Part shown: positions 16,059 through 25,034 of the stretch, one piece after another
Position numbering within the stretch: the stretch's first letter is position 1
How the letters are laid out: every line of letters starts with the position of its first letter
Assembly (NCBI GenBank): GCA_905235745.1
Contig: CAJOMN010000014.1
Span: forward strand, 51,016-115,015
Direction of reading: 5' to 3'
Origin: an uncultured Lachnospiraceae bacterium
GTDB taxonomy: Bacteria; Bacillota; Clostridia; Lachnospirales; Lachnospiraceae
Length of the DNA stretch: 64,000 bases
The notes under the pieces: model-generated
Database searches by the model: none
Told to the model about the DNA's origin: nothing
The model's input: the letters and a program-made list of their open reading frames with translations, nothing else
Position numbers and translations under genes: made by a program

Positions 16059-18041
16059 CTATAGTATTTCCGAACCGGAGTCTATGTTCTTCTCCGGCGA
16101 CATCAGCGAAAGGTTGCCGTCCGCATCCTCCGCGCACAATATCATTCCTTCGGATTCGATCCCGGCAAGCATTGCGCTCTTAAGATTAAGCAGTACCATA
16201 ACCTTCTTGCCAACCATCTCTTCCGGACTGTAGTATGCTTTTATACCTGATACTATCTGTTTCACGCTGTCCCCGACCTTAACCTTTGAACACAGGAGCT
16301 TCTTTGATTTGGGGACTTCCCTGCATTCTATTATTTCGCCGACGACAAACTGCATCTTTGCAAAATCATCGTATTCTATTTCTTCTTTGGGCTCAACATG
16401 TATTTCGGTCTTTTCCTCTCCGGATTCCGTCGTCATTCCGTTTTCCCTGAGGTATTCCGCCCTCTGTGCCTCCTGTATAACGGATACTTCGGCCATGATA
16501 TCTTCCGGCTTCTTCCTGACAAAAAGCGGTTCCGCCTTATCCGTTACCTTCGTTCCGCTCCTGTATATTCCGAACTCGGAAAGCAGTTCAAAATCTCTTT
16601 CCGTTCCGTGCAGCATCATCAGTATCCGATCTGCCGTCTCAGGCATAAAAGGTTTTAACAGGTTGGCACCGATGCATATTCCCTCCACGAGATTATACAG
16701 TACTTCTGACAGCCTGTCCCTGTTGGCTTCGTCCTTCGCGAGTACCCATGGCTCGGTCTCATCAATGTATTTGTTGCATCGCCTGAATACATTGAATACT
16801 TCGGTAAGAGCGTCCGCCATATGCATATCATCAACTTTGCCCTTGACCTTTCCGGAAGCACCGGTACATACCTCCTTCAGATCGTCGTCAACATCCTCTT
16901 TTACACCGGTACTGCTGACAAATCCGTCAAAATATTTGTTGCTCATCGTTATCGTACGACTGACGAGATTTCCCAGAATGTTGGCAAGATCGGAATTGTA
17001 CCTTTCGGTCATAAGTTCCCATGTAATGGTACCGTCATTGTCATACGGCATCTCATGCAGAACGTAATATCTGACGGCATCGACACCGAAAAGGCTGATA
17101 AGATCATCGGCATATATAACGTTTCCGCGGGACTTGCTCATCTTCTCCCCGCCCTGCAGCAGCCACGGGTGTCCGAATACCTGCTTCGGAAGCGGGAGAT
17201 CGAGGCTCATTAGAAATATAGGCCAGTAGATCGTATGGAACCTGATGATATCCTTGCCTATCAGATGAAGATCACAAGGCCACAGTTTGTTAAACTGATC
17301 CGTGGAATCACCATCCGCGTCGTAACCTATCCCGGTAATATAGTTGGAAAGCGCATCGACCCAGACATATACAACATGGTTGTCGTCAAAATCAACGGGA
17401 ATGCCCCACTTGAATGATGTACGGCTGACGCACAGATCCTGCAGCCCGGGAAGCAGGAAATTGTTCATCATCTCATTCTTCCTTGATACCGGCTGTATAA
17501 AATCGGGATGTGTATTGATATACTCTATCAGCCTGTCGGCATACTTGCTCATTTTGAAGAAATATGCCTCTTCCTTTGCAGGTTTGACCGGCCTTCCGCA
17601 GTCGGGACACTTGCCGTCCACAAGCTGGCTGCTTGTCCAGAATGATTCGCACGGAGTACAGTACATACCCTCATAGGAGCCTTTGTATATATCTCCCTTT
17701 TCATACATTTTCCTGAATATTTTCTGTACCTGTCTTTCATGATCCGAATCGGTCGTTCTTATGAACCGGTCATACTGCACATTCAGGCTGTCGCAAATAT
17801 CCTTTATCTGTCCTGCGATCCTGTCAACATATTCTTTGGGCGATACACCTTCCGCCCCGGCTTTTTCCTCGATCTTCTGCCCGTGTTCATCGGTTCCCGT
17901 CTGAAACCATACGTCTTTTCCCTCAAGCTTTTTGAACCTTGCAATGGCATCCGCCATCACGATCTCATAACTGTTGCCGATATGCGGCTTGCCGGAAGTA
18001 TACGCAATTGCGGTTGTCAGATAATACTTTTCTTTGTCCAT
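16059..18041 (-). CDS. metG: Methionyl-tRNA synthetase
   Basis: 660 residues, the long form. It charges tRNA-Met. The HIGH-type motif is PHIGN near 19-23, the zinc knuckle is CTPC…CPDC near 128-149, and KMSKSRGN near 300 is the ATP-binding loop. The C-terminal 100 residues (from about 560) are the EMAP/Trbp111-like tRNA-binding domain (FAKMQFVVGEIIECREVPKS) used for dimerisation and tRNA binding. The start follows AGGAG at good spacing. It lies 14 bases after rsmI, which matches the Bacillus order rsmI-(abrB)-metS, here without abrB. Confidence 0.97.
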   Translation of the reverse strand: MDKEKYYLTTAIAYTSGKPHIGNSYEIVMADAIARFKKLEGKDVWFQTGTDEHGQKIEEKAGAEGVSPKEYVDRIAGQIKDICDSLNVQYDRFIRTTDSDHERQVQKIFRKMYEKGDIYKGSYEGMYCTPCESFWTSSQLVDGKCPDCGRPVKPAKEEAYFFKMSKYADRLIEYINTHPDFIQPVSRKNEMMNNFLLPGLQDLCVSRTSFKWGIPVDFDDNHVVYVWVDALSNYITGIGYDADGDSTDQFNKLWPCDLHLIGKDIIRFHTIYWPIFLMSLDLPLPKQVFGHPWLLQGGEKMSKSRGNVIYADDLISLFGVDAVRYYVLHEMPYDNDGTITWELMTERYNSDLANILGNLVSRTITMSNKYFDGFVSSTGVKEDVDDDLKEVCTGASGKVKGKVDDMHMADALTEVFNVFRRCNKYIDETEPWVLAKDEANRDRLSEVLYNLVEGICIGANLLKPFMPETADRILMMLHGTERDFELLSEFGIYRSGTKVTDKAEPLFVRKKPEDIMAEVSVIQEAQRAEYLRENGMTTESGEEKTEIHVEPKEEIEYDDFAKMQFVVGEIIECREVPKSKKLLCSKVKVGDSVKQIVSGIKAYYSPEEMVGKKVMVLLNLKSAMLAGIESEGMILCAEDADGNLSLMSPEKNIDSGSEIL

Positions 18042-18055
18042 AGATATATACTCCT

Positions 18056-18931
18056 TTACTGTTCCTGCACGGAATCTTTTTTGATAAGATCCCTGTAAAC
18101 ATCTCTTTTGGATACTCCTCTGTCCGCGGCAACCTTCTTCATTGCCTCCATGCGGTCGTATCCCATCTCTTCGTACAATTTCATGTGTTCATTGATATCC
18201 GTGTCTGCCCAGTCCTTTTCCTGTTCTTCTTTGATTGTTCTTCGTGATCTTCCCTCAAGTATCAGAACAAATTCACCTTTGGGTTCATGTTCATTATAAT
18301 ATTCGACCGCCTCTAAAAGGCGCATTCGTTTAACTTCTTCGAATTTCTTGGTAAGCTCCCTGCAGATCGCTATATTCCTGTCACCGATATTCTCATACAG
18401 CTCAAAGAGGGTTCCCTTAAGATGATGCGGGGCTTCATAGATTATCGTCGTCCTTGTTTCATTCATAAGGTCGCCTATTACCTCACGTCTCGTTTTACCA
18501 TCCGACGGCAGAAATCCTTCAAACACAAAACGTCTGGCACTAAACCCCGACAAGGAAAGCGCCGTGATAAGAGCACACGGACCCGGAAGAGAAGTTACTT
18601 TTATTCCGGCATCATGGCACATATTTGTCAGAACCTCGCCCGGATCGGATATCGACGGCGTTCCCGCATCGGTTACAAGCGCGACCGATGCTCCGTTTTG
18701 CATCCTGTCCACAAGTTCCCTTGCTTTATCATATTTATTATATTCATGATAACTGGTTAATGGTACCTTTATTTGATAGTGATTGAGAAGCTTGATGCTG
18801 TTTCTCGTATCCTCCGCCGCAATGATATCAACATTACGGAGTGTTTCAAGCACCCGCCCGGTTATATCCGAAAGATTTCCTATCGGCGTGGCACACAGAT
18901 AAAGCATACCCTGTTTTTGTGTCTCTTCCAT
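18056..18931 (-). CDS. rsmI: 16S rRNA (cytidine1402-2'-O)-methyltransferase
   Basis: 291 residues of the tetrapyrrole-methylase fold: LYLCATPIGNLSDITGR at the N-terminus, AEDTRNS, VTDAGTPSISDPG and SLPGPCALITALSLSGF make the SAM and substrate pocket. It methylates C1402 of 16S rRNA. A second start at Met9 would also fit the family. It lies 2 bases after the TrmN6-like gene, in the conserved yabB-rsmI arrangement. Confidence 0.95.
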   Translation of the reverse strand: MEETQKQGMLYLCATPIGNLSDITGRVLETLRNVDIIAAEDTRNSIKLLNHYQIKVPLTSYHEYNKYDKARELVDRMQNGASVALVTDAGTPSISDPGEVLTNMCHDAGIKVTSLPGPCALITALSLSGFSARRFVFEGFLPSDGKTRREVIGDLMNETRTTIIYEAPHHLKGTLFELYENIGDRNIAICRELTKKFEEVKRMRLLEAVEYYNEHEPKGEFVLILEGRSRRTIKEEQEKDWADTDINEHMKLYEEMGYDRMEAMKKVAADRGVSKRDVYRDLIKKDSVQEQ

Positions 18932-18933
18932 GT

Positions 18934-19689
18934 TCAGTAACCGTATATATCATAGATTTCCTTTGTGTAACAGTTCACGGATTCATATATGATGAGCGGT
19001 CGCTCGACAGTCAGTCTCCGCCTTCCTCCGAGACCGGCCTCGATAAGCACCATATTCGGTTCCCGGTTGATAAAAGGATGTACAAACTTCATCCGCTTGG
19101 GCTCCAGCTTGTATTTTGTCAGAGTCTCGAATATTTCCGCGAGCCGGAACGGTCTGTGGATGAGAAACAGTCTCCCGCCCGGCTTCAGCATCCTGGCAGC
19201 CGTTCTCGCAACATCGTCAAAATTACACAGTATCTCATGCCTTGCGATCGCTTTCGGAGAATCGGGATTCCTGACCCCGTGATTATCTATCATATACGGA
19301 GGATTGCATGTAACCGCATCAAATACCCCTGCCTGATAATAGTCCCCGGCATCCTTAATGTCCGCACACAGTATATTGATGCGGTCACTAAGACCGTTGG
19401 CTTCCACGCTTCTCTTTGCCAGATCGGCAATATCCCTTTGTATCTCTATGCCCGCTATATGTTCCGCCTGTGTCTTGGCTGCCAGAAGTATCGGTATTAT
19501 CCCGTTTCCGCAGCACAGGTCGAGTACCTTATCCCCGCGCCGTATCGACGCATATCCGGACAGCAGTACCGCATCCATTCCGAAGCAGAACTTCTCGGTA
19601 TTCTGGATTATCTTGAATCCGCACCTTTCGAGATCGTCTATTCTTTCGCCTTCATTTAATTCAATCGTCGTCCAGTTTGGATTTGCCAT
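18934..19689 (-). CDS. tRNA1(Val) (adenine37-N6)-methyltransferase-like protein (YabB/TrmN6 family)
   Basis: 251 residues. The SAM-binding motif I is VLDLCCGNGIIPILLAAKT (about 52-70), and the N6-adenine signature NPPY is present as TCNPPYMI near 123-130. In E. coli the homologue modifies A37 of tRNA-Val; in Firmicutes the target is less certain. Its start overlaps the yaaT/ricT stop by 29 bases, and the order ricT-yabB-rsmI is conserved with Bacillus. Confidence 0.85.
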   Translation of the reverse strand: MANPNWTTIELNEGERIDDLERCGFKIIQNTEKFCFGMDAVLLSGYASIRRGDKVLDLCCGNGIIPILLAAKTQAEHIAGIEIQRDIADLAKRSVEANGLSDRINILCADIKDAGDYYQAGVFDAVTCNPPYMIDNHGVRNPDSPKAIARHEILCNFDDVARTAARMLKPGGRLFLIHRPFRLAEIFETLTKYKLEPKRMKFVHPFINREPNMVLIEAGLGGRRRLTVERPLIIYESVNCYTKEIYDIYGY

Positions 19690-20644
19690 CGTTTTGTTCT
19701 AATCTTTCAAGTTCTTCGAGTTCACGCTCTTCTTCGATCTCCTCATTGGACTTCCTGTTTTTGTTGTCCCGATCCTTGTTCTTGCCCCGTTTTTGTCCTT
19801 TATCGCCCTTCTCGTCAGAGCCTTTCTTATGCCGTGGTTTGAACTTCAGCTCGGATACAGGGTACTCGCGAAGCTCTTTCTCATCATCAATCTCCACAAC
19901 AACCTTGACGAGCTGCTTCAGAACATTGGTCTCCCTTACCTCTCCCTTCAGGCCGTCGGGCGTTGTAACCGTATCTCCTGTTTTCGGAAGCTTTCTGTTC
20001 AGCTCTTCATATACCTCGGACTCATTCTGCAGACAGCACATCAGTCGTCCGCAGATCCCGGATATTTTGGCGGGATTAAGCGACAGGCTCTGTTCCTTGG
20101 CCATCTTGATGGAAACCGGCGCAAAATCCGACAGATAGGTATGGCAGCACAGCGGACGGCCGCATATCCCCATCCCTCCGAGGATCTTGGTCTCATCCCT
20201 GACTCCTACCTGACGAAGCTCTATCCTTGTTCTGAACACGCCCGCGAGATCCTTAACAAGCTCACGAAAATCCACTCTTCCGTCAGCGGTAAAATAAAAC
20301 AGGACTTTATTGTTGTCGAAGGTATATTCGGCATTGATCAGCTTCATTTCCAAACCGTGTTTTAATATCTTCTCCTGACAGATCTTGTAGGCATTCCGCT
20401 CTTTTTCACGGTTTCTCTTTTCGCGTTCATCGTCATCTTCCGTTGCTTTTCTGATCACGTTTTTGAGCGGCAGGGTGATCTTATCGTCCTCGACCTCCAT
20501 ATTCGGAAGCACGACCGTTCCGTACTCAACACCTCTTGCAGTCTCGACTATTACATGGTCGGCACGCTTGAACTCTATGTCTTTTGGTCCGAAATAATAT
20601 ATCTTTCCTGCCGTTCTGAACCTGACTCCTATTACACTCGTCAT
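19661..20644 (-). CDS. ricT: PSP1-domain protein RicT (YaaT)
   Basis: 327 residues. The PSP1 core has the Cys-rich GICGRPLCCHTYL and GICGRLMCCLQNE segments, which bind a [4Fe-4S] cluster in the Bacillus RicT-RicA-RicF complex that helps RNase Y mature mRNAs. The C-terminal 70 residues are a highly charged Lys/Glu/Asp tail. It follows holB with a 1-base gap, as in the conserved holB-yaaT pair. RicA (YmcA) and RicF (YlbF) are not in this window. Confidence 0.9.
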   Translation of the reverse strand: MTSVIGVRFRTAGKIYYFGPKDIEFKRADHVIVETARGVEYGTVVLPNMEVEDDKITLPLKNVIRKATEDDDEREKRNREKERNAYKICQEKILKHGLEMKLINAEYTFDNNKVLFYFTADGRVDFRELVKDLAGVFRTRIELRQVGVRDETKILGGMGICGRPLCCHTYLSDFAPVSIKMAKEQSLSLNPAKISGICGRLMCCLQNESEVYEELNRKLPKTGDTVTTPDGLKGEVRETNVLKQLVKVVVEIDDEKELREYPVSELKFKPRHKKGSDEKGDKGQKRGKNKDRDNKNRKSNEEIEEERELEELERLEQNDGKSKLDDD

Positions 20645-20645
20645 T

Positions 20646-21644
20646 TCAACTCTCCTTTATCGTAAGCAGCATAAGTTCCATTGCCAGCTCAAAGTTAACA
20701 TTTGCTTTCAGTCTTTCCTTTGTCTTATCAAGTATCCGTAATGTATTCTCTATTCCCTCGTAAGTGCTGTCCTCAGCCTCCCTGATGATGCTTTCGGTCT
20801 CGTCCTTAAAGACGATCGCACTATCATCCATCGTGGCTTTATAGAGAAGCACATCCCGATACCATATCATACAGATATCCAGAAAATCATTTATACTCAG
20901 CTTGTATTCTTCCAGTGACTTTAGTGATCTGATCATATCGGAAGTGTCCATCTTTTTGATGAATTTCAGTACCCTGACCGCTTCTTCCTTGATATTTTCA
21001 AAATCTTCACTTACGGCAAGGCTCCTCGCCTTCCCGACATTCCCTCTTGCAAACGCGGTGCAGATATCCGCTCTGTAATCGGGAATACCAACCTCAGTCA
21101 TGAGATAATTCCTGATAACCCTGTCTTCCACCGGTCTCATATCAAGCTGTACGCATCTTGAGAGCACTGTCGGCAGCATTGCCGTTTTGGAAGTGGTAAG
21201 AAGTATTATAACAACATACTCCGGCGGCTCCTCGAGCGTTTTCAGAAGGGCGTTCTGCGCCTGGGGAGTCATCTTCTCGGCCTCGTTCATGATGTATATC
21301 TTCCATCTGCTCTGATAAGGCTTGATCCGGGCATCCGATACTATCTGCTCCCTTACGTCGTCAACCGATACCGTCAGCGGCTTGTCATGGGTCACGGTTA
21401 TGATATCGGGATGGTTGCGGGTCATTGCCTGTATGCAGGACTTGCATTTTCCGCACGGATCGTAACCGCCCACAGGGTCATCGCATACAAGCGCATTGGC
21501 AAAGATACGGGCAATGAATTCCTTGCCCTGCATACTCTCCCCGGTTATCAGGTATGCCTGGCTGATCTTCTGCGAAGTAAGCGATATCCGCAGATGTTCT
21601 TTGATATGCTCCTGTCCTATTATACTGTCGAAGTTGTTGTCCAT
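20646..21644 (-). CDS. holB: DNA polymerase III delta' subunit
   Basis: 332 residues from the ATG at 21644 (MDNNFDSIIGQEHIKEHLR); an open frame extends upstream inside yaaR but lacks family resemblance. It is part of the clamp loader. The zinc module CDDPVGGYDPCGKCKSC lies near 53-69, NALLKTLEEPPEYV near 129, and the SRC motif appears as LSRCVQL near 159. The C-terminal collar domain follows. It overlaps neither neighbour after this start choice and sits between yaaR and ricT, as in Bacillus. Confidence 0.92.
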   Translation of the reverse strand: MDNNFDSIIGQEHIKEHLRISLTSQKISQAYLITGESMQGKEFIARIFANALVCDDPVGGYDPCGKCKSCIQAMTRNHPDIITVTHDKPLTVSVDDVREQIVSDARIKPYQSRWKIYIMNEAEKMTPQAQNALLKTLEEPPEYVVIILLTTSKTAMLPTVLSRCVQLDMRPVEDRVIRNYLMTEVGIPDYRADICTAFARGNVGKARSLAVSEDFENIKEEAVRVLKFIKKMDTSDMIRSLKSLEEYKLSINDFLDICMIWYRDVLLYKATMDDSAIVFKDETESIIREAEDSTYEGIENTLRILDKTKERLKANVNFELAMELMLLTIKES

Positions 21645-21678
21645 ATCGTTTTCAGGGCCCGTTTGCGGGCCGCTTATC

Positions 21679-22122
21679 CTATGTAAGTATATCCAGCAGC
21701 AGACCTCGTATTTCCCCGACCTTGGCAAGGATCGCCAGATGGTCTTTTTCGTCTTTCATAAGCTCCTGCGCCAGCTCATCGAGTGTATCGTCTACCCGCC
21801 GTATGATTCCGTATACCCTGTGCCTTCCCTTTCTGTCCAGAAAATTTTCCCGCGAAAACTTATGCGATCTGTTGACTATCTCATTCATGAATTCCTTGAT
21901 AAGAGTCCGGTATCTCTTCATGTCGGCAACGTCCATATGCTTTGTGATCTTGTTGCCCTGCATGGTGATATCCTCATACATAAGAGACAGTCTTTCGGAA
22001 AGCCCTTCCTCTTCGATCGCGCTCATGAGCGTAAAGCGGAAAGCATCATCGGTCGGAGCGTTTGCCTGTCCCGTATCCGTAATCTGTGTCGGTTGTACTA
22101 CCTGATTGACTTTAATATCCAT
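21679..22122 (-). CDS. YaaR-family (DUF327) protein
   Basis: 147 residues, almost entirely helical: [20 protein letters not shown] and [15 protein letters not shown] are typical of the DUF327/YaaR family, which lies beside holB in many Firmicutes. Function unknown. The start has AGAGGATC upstream. It overlaps the 3' end of the guanylate-kinase-like gene by 25 bases. Confidence 0.8.
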   Translation of the reverse strand: MDIKVNQVVQPTQITDTGQANAPTDDAFRFTLMSAIEEEGLSERLSLMYEDITMQGNKITKHMDVADMKRYRTLIKEFMNEIVNRSHKFSRENFLDRKGRHRVYGIIRRVDDTLDELAQELMKDEKDHLAILAKVGEIRGLLLDILT

Positions 22123-22694
22123 TCCCTGATCCTCTTGGCGCAGTTATCGAGATCGTCATTCTCAAATCTTACATCATCCGTTATACCCAGTTCCCTTATC
22201 CGCTCTTCGCGAAAATCATCCGCATCGGACAGAAATCTTCTGCACATTTCGGCATATCTGCCGTTTCCGGGAAGTCTCTCGCGAACCAGAGCCCTCTCAA
22301 GCCTTTCCCCGTCATCGAGTTCAATATATATCGGCAGCACCTTCCGGGAACCGTAATATTCTCTTGTCCCCGCAAAGGATTCCAGTACTCCGATCGCAAG
22401 ATAATCGTAATTGTCAAGATCAATCGCTCCGTCGTCGGCCGTAAAATAATACCAGTCTCCGTGTATTGTATGATATACCTGTTCCTCTATGATCTTTCCG
22501 TCTGCCTTGTATTCCTCATATACATCAGTATCAACAAAATGATAGCTTTCCCCCGACGTCTCCCCGTCCCTTGGAGGCCTTGTCGTATACCGCACTACCG
22601 GATGAAGGTTAAGCTCTTCATCCCTGATCAGTATGTTATACAGGCTGTCTTTTCCTGCGCAGCTTTTTCCTATGAGGTAGAAGATTTTTCCCAT
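22098..22694 (-). CDS. Guanylate-kinase-family protein in the tmk position
   Basis: 198 residues. The P-loop is GKSCAGKDS, and [20 protein letters not shown] is the GMP-binding signature of guanylate kinases. The segment after [15 protein letters not shown] matches the E-x-YGT region only loosely, so the reaction may differ from GMP to GDP. In Bacillus the equivalent slot between yaaO and yaaR holds tmk (thymidylate kinase); here it is a guanylate-kinase-like enzyme. It overlaps the decarboxylase stop by 25 bases and yaaR by 25. Confidence 0.8.
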   Translation of the reverse strand: MGKIFYLIGKSCAGKDSLYNILIRDEELNLHPVVRYTTRPPRDGETSGESYHFVDTDVYEEYKADGKIIEEQVYHTIHGDWYYFTADDGAIDLDNYDYLAIGVLESFAGTREYYGSRKVLPIYIELDDGERLERALVRERLPGNGRYAEMCRRFLSDADDFREERIRELGITDDVRFENDDLDNCAKRIREWILKSIR

Positions 22695-24109
22695 ATAACC
22701 GATATTTCCCCGTCTCTTAATCCAATAACCTCAAGACCGTCATTTTGTGCGACGAGTATGTTTTCCACCGATCCCGCCGTGATCCGGCTTCCGGGAATTA
22801 CTTCCGGTATCCCGGGCGGATATATCGTCACATAATCGGCCGCGATCATCCCTTCGGCAGACTCTACCGGAATATACGCAGCTTCTCTAAACAGTGCTTC
22901 TTTAATATTCGCGCTTATTATCCCGGAACCTTCTTCCGTTATCCGGCGACCGCCGCACCGTGCGGATGCGTCCGCGGTTATCGTCATATCCGTTTCATAT
23001 AATGCGTTGTACAGTCTTTCAAATGCTTCATCACTATCCGCGATGCTTGTCATGAACAGCGCATGATCCTTCGCGGCCATCTCCGCACATATTCCGTACT
23101 TCTCATGCATGATGGCATACAGTACTGTTCCGGAATATGTTAATGTGGGATCACCCACAACGATCTTGCCGCGGTCAAGATCATGCGATCCCTTTGCTGT
23201 AAGCCTATCCTTTGTCAATACCTTCAGGTGCTTCAGATCCTCTGCCTTACGGTAAAAATCATCCAGCCGTTTTTCATATGGATCAAACAGTTCTCTCCCG
23301 CGCTTTTCCAGCATCCCTGTCATTGAATCTATCGACGCCATCAGAACGTACGACGGGCTGGAGGTCATGAATACGGAAAGCATCCTTTTAACCCTGTCTT
23401 TACCCGGACAGCTGCCGCTTATGTGGATGAGCGCCGTCTGTGTCATGGAAGGAAGTGTTTTGTGTACTCCGGATATTACGACGTCCGCACCTTCCCTGAC
23501 AGGACTTGCCGGTTGATCGCCGGACAGTCCCAGGTGGGCACCGTGTGCCGCATCTACTACCAGAACAGCGCCGTTATTATGGCACACTTCGGCAATCCCC
23601 GCTATGTCGCTTATGATCCCCTCATATGTGGGGCTTGTGATAACAACAGTCCTTCTGCCGTTTCCGGTATTGCTTAGTGCGCTTTCCACCGCTTCGGGAG
23701 TGACTCCTCCGTATATATCAAAACACTCTTCCTTTTGGGGTGCTATGATATACGGTGCTGCTCCGCTTAACATGACAGCGTTATATACCGATCTGTGACA
23801 GTTCCTTGCAATTATAACCGCATCGCCTGTCGTGACGGTTCCGCATACCGCCGCAAGTATTCCGCCTGTCGACCCGTTTACGAGAAAATGCGTTTCGTCC
23901 GCTCCAAACAGCGCAGCGGCTCTGTCTTCCGCTTCCCTGATTATTCCCTTTGCGTCGTGCAGATTATCAAAGCCTTCCGTCTCCGTAATATCGATCCCGT
24001 ATATTTGGGAAAGCAGCTCATCATCAGCAAGGCTTCGTTTGTGACCCGGCATGTGGAAAGGATAACCACCGTTGTCCCTGTTGTATTGTAAAGCATCAAT
24101 CAGCTGCAT
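22670..24109 (-). CDS. Orn/Lys/Arg decarboxylase-family PLP enzyme (YaaO-like)
   Basis: 479 residues from the ATG at 24109 (MQLIDALQYNRDNGGYPFHM). PGHKRS near 21-26, VDAAHGAHLG and SGVHKTLPSMTQ carry the fold-type I PLP site, the Lys of HKT being the Schiff-base residue. The C-terminal domain YIPVESAEGMIAADYVTIYPPGIP is typical of the family. It decarboxylates a basic amino acid, giving a polyamine precursor; the exact substrate is unknown. It is the first gene of the yaaO-like block and overlaps the DUF308 gene by 14 bases. Confidence 0.85.
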   Translation of the reverse strand: MQLIDALQYNRDNGGYPFHMPGHKRSLADDELLSQIYGIDITETEGFDNLHDAKGIIREAEDRAAALFGADETHFLVNGSTGGILAAVCGTVTTGDAVIIARNCHRSVYNAVMLSGAAPYIIAPQKEECFDIYGGVTPEAVESALSNTGNGRRTVVITSPTYEGIISDIAGIAEVCHNNGAVLVVDAAHGAHLGLSGDQPASPVREGADVVISGVHKTLPSMTQTALIHISGSCPGKDRVKRMLSVFMTSSPSYVLMASIDSMTGMLEKRGRELFDPYEKRLDDFYRKAEDLKHLKVLTKDRLTAKGSHDLDRGKIVVGDPTLTYSGTVLYAIMHEKYGICAEMAAKDHALFMTSIADSDEAFERLYNALYETDMTITADASARCGGRRITEEGSGIISANIKEALFREAAYIPVESAEGMIAADYVTIYPPGIPEVIPGSRITAGSVENILVAQNDGLEVIGLRDGEISVIWEKSSTS

Positions 24110-25001
24110 CTGCTGTTTCCGGTGATTCTGCCTCTTCCGTCGTCTCCGGCTCATCGCCGGCTTCTTCTTCCGGTGCCGGTTCCGTTTCCGCCTCTTCCAT
24201 ATTTGCGGTTATGTCTTCTTCTTCCGTAATATATCCGTTCCCGGGTATGACTTCCGGCTCCGGCACGATATCTGTCTCCGGCACGATCTCCGGTTCATAT
24301 ACAGGTTCAGTTACATCTGTTGCTTCCGGCTCGGATACGATAGTTTCAGGCTCTTCTGTCACATAGTCACCGCTTCTGAACAGCCTTACCTTATGGTTAA
24401 ATACTATATGTGTAAATATATCGGACAGCCCGGCAACTATAAGCGATACACCGATAAATATAAACAGGGTTCTTTGTTCCTGGGGAGTCAGATATACGAT
24501 CACCGCGCCGGTCGAAATGCACAGCAGCGCAAAGATCATGACTACAAGCCACATCTCCGTGACCTTTTTCATCTTTCTGTCTATCCTTTTCATATCAATG
24601 GAGTGCTGAAGCTTGACGACCCCGTTTGCAACCAGCGTGCATCCGGCTATTATCGGAAAATAGACCGCGACCACATCCTCTTTTGTATAGAACAGGAGCG
24701 CAACAAACAGCAGCATTATTCCGTATACGAGATCAAGCCTGTAGTATCCTGTTGAAATATCTTTGATGATATACGTCAGGATACAGATCACTCCGGCTGC
24801 GACAAACACAAGCGAAGTGAAACGGCATATAAACGAAATATCGATACTCTTGTATATAATGAATACGGTTCCTGCAAGAACCAGTAAGAGCGATATCAGG
24901 TAGTTATGCCATTTGAGCTGATTTTCTTTCTGCTCTTTTTCAAGCTCCTTTTTCTGTTGTCTGTCCAATTCAGTTTCCGTCCTGTTTTTGGAATTAAACA
25001 T
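24096..25001 (-). CDS. DUF308 (HdeD-like) membrane protein with acidic tail
   Basis: 301 residues. Six hydrophobic helices occupy residues about 30-200 (LLVLAGTVFII, FVAAGVICILTY, LFVALLFY, FPIIAGCTLVANG, FALLCISTGAVIVY, FIFIGVSLIVAGLSDI). After about 220 the protein is a Glu/Pro/Thr-rich repeat region (VSEPEATDVTEPVYEPEIVP and similar) to the end, probably disordered and cytoplasmic. HdeD-like proteins are linked to acid stress in enterobacteria; here the function is unknown. Start preceded by AGGAGG. Confidence 0.75.
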   Translation of the reverse strand: MFNSKNRTETELDRQQKKELEKEQKENQLKWHNYLISLLLVLAGTVFIIYKSIDISFICRFTSLVFVAAGVICILTYIIKDISTGYYRLDLVYGIMLLFVALLFYTKEDVVAVYFPIIAGCTLVANGVVKLQHSIDMKRIDRKMKKVTEMWLVVMIFALLCISTGAVIVYLTPQEQRTLFIFIGVSLIVAGLSDIFTHIVFNHKVRLFRSGDYVTEEPETIVSEPEATDVTEPVYEPEIVPETDIVPEPEVIPGNGYITEEEDITANMEEAETEPAPEEEAGDEPETTEEAESPETADAAD

Positions 25002-25034
25002 GATACACCTCCTGCTCCTGACTCATCCCTTTTG

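Noticed and set aside
18042..18055. A T-box or other leader before metG
   Set aside because: Only 14 bases separate rsmI and metG, so there is no room for a riboswitch.
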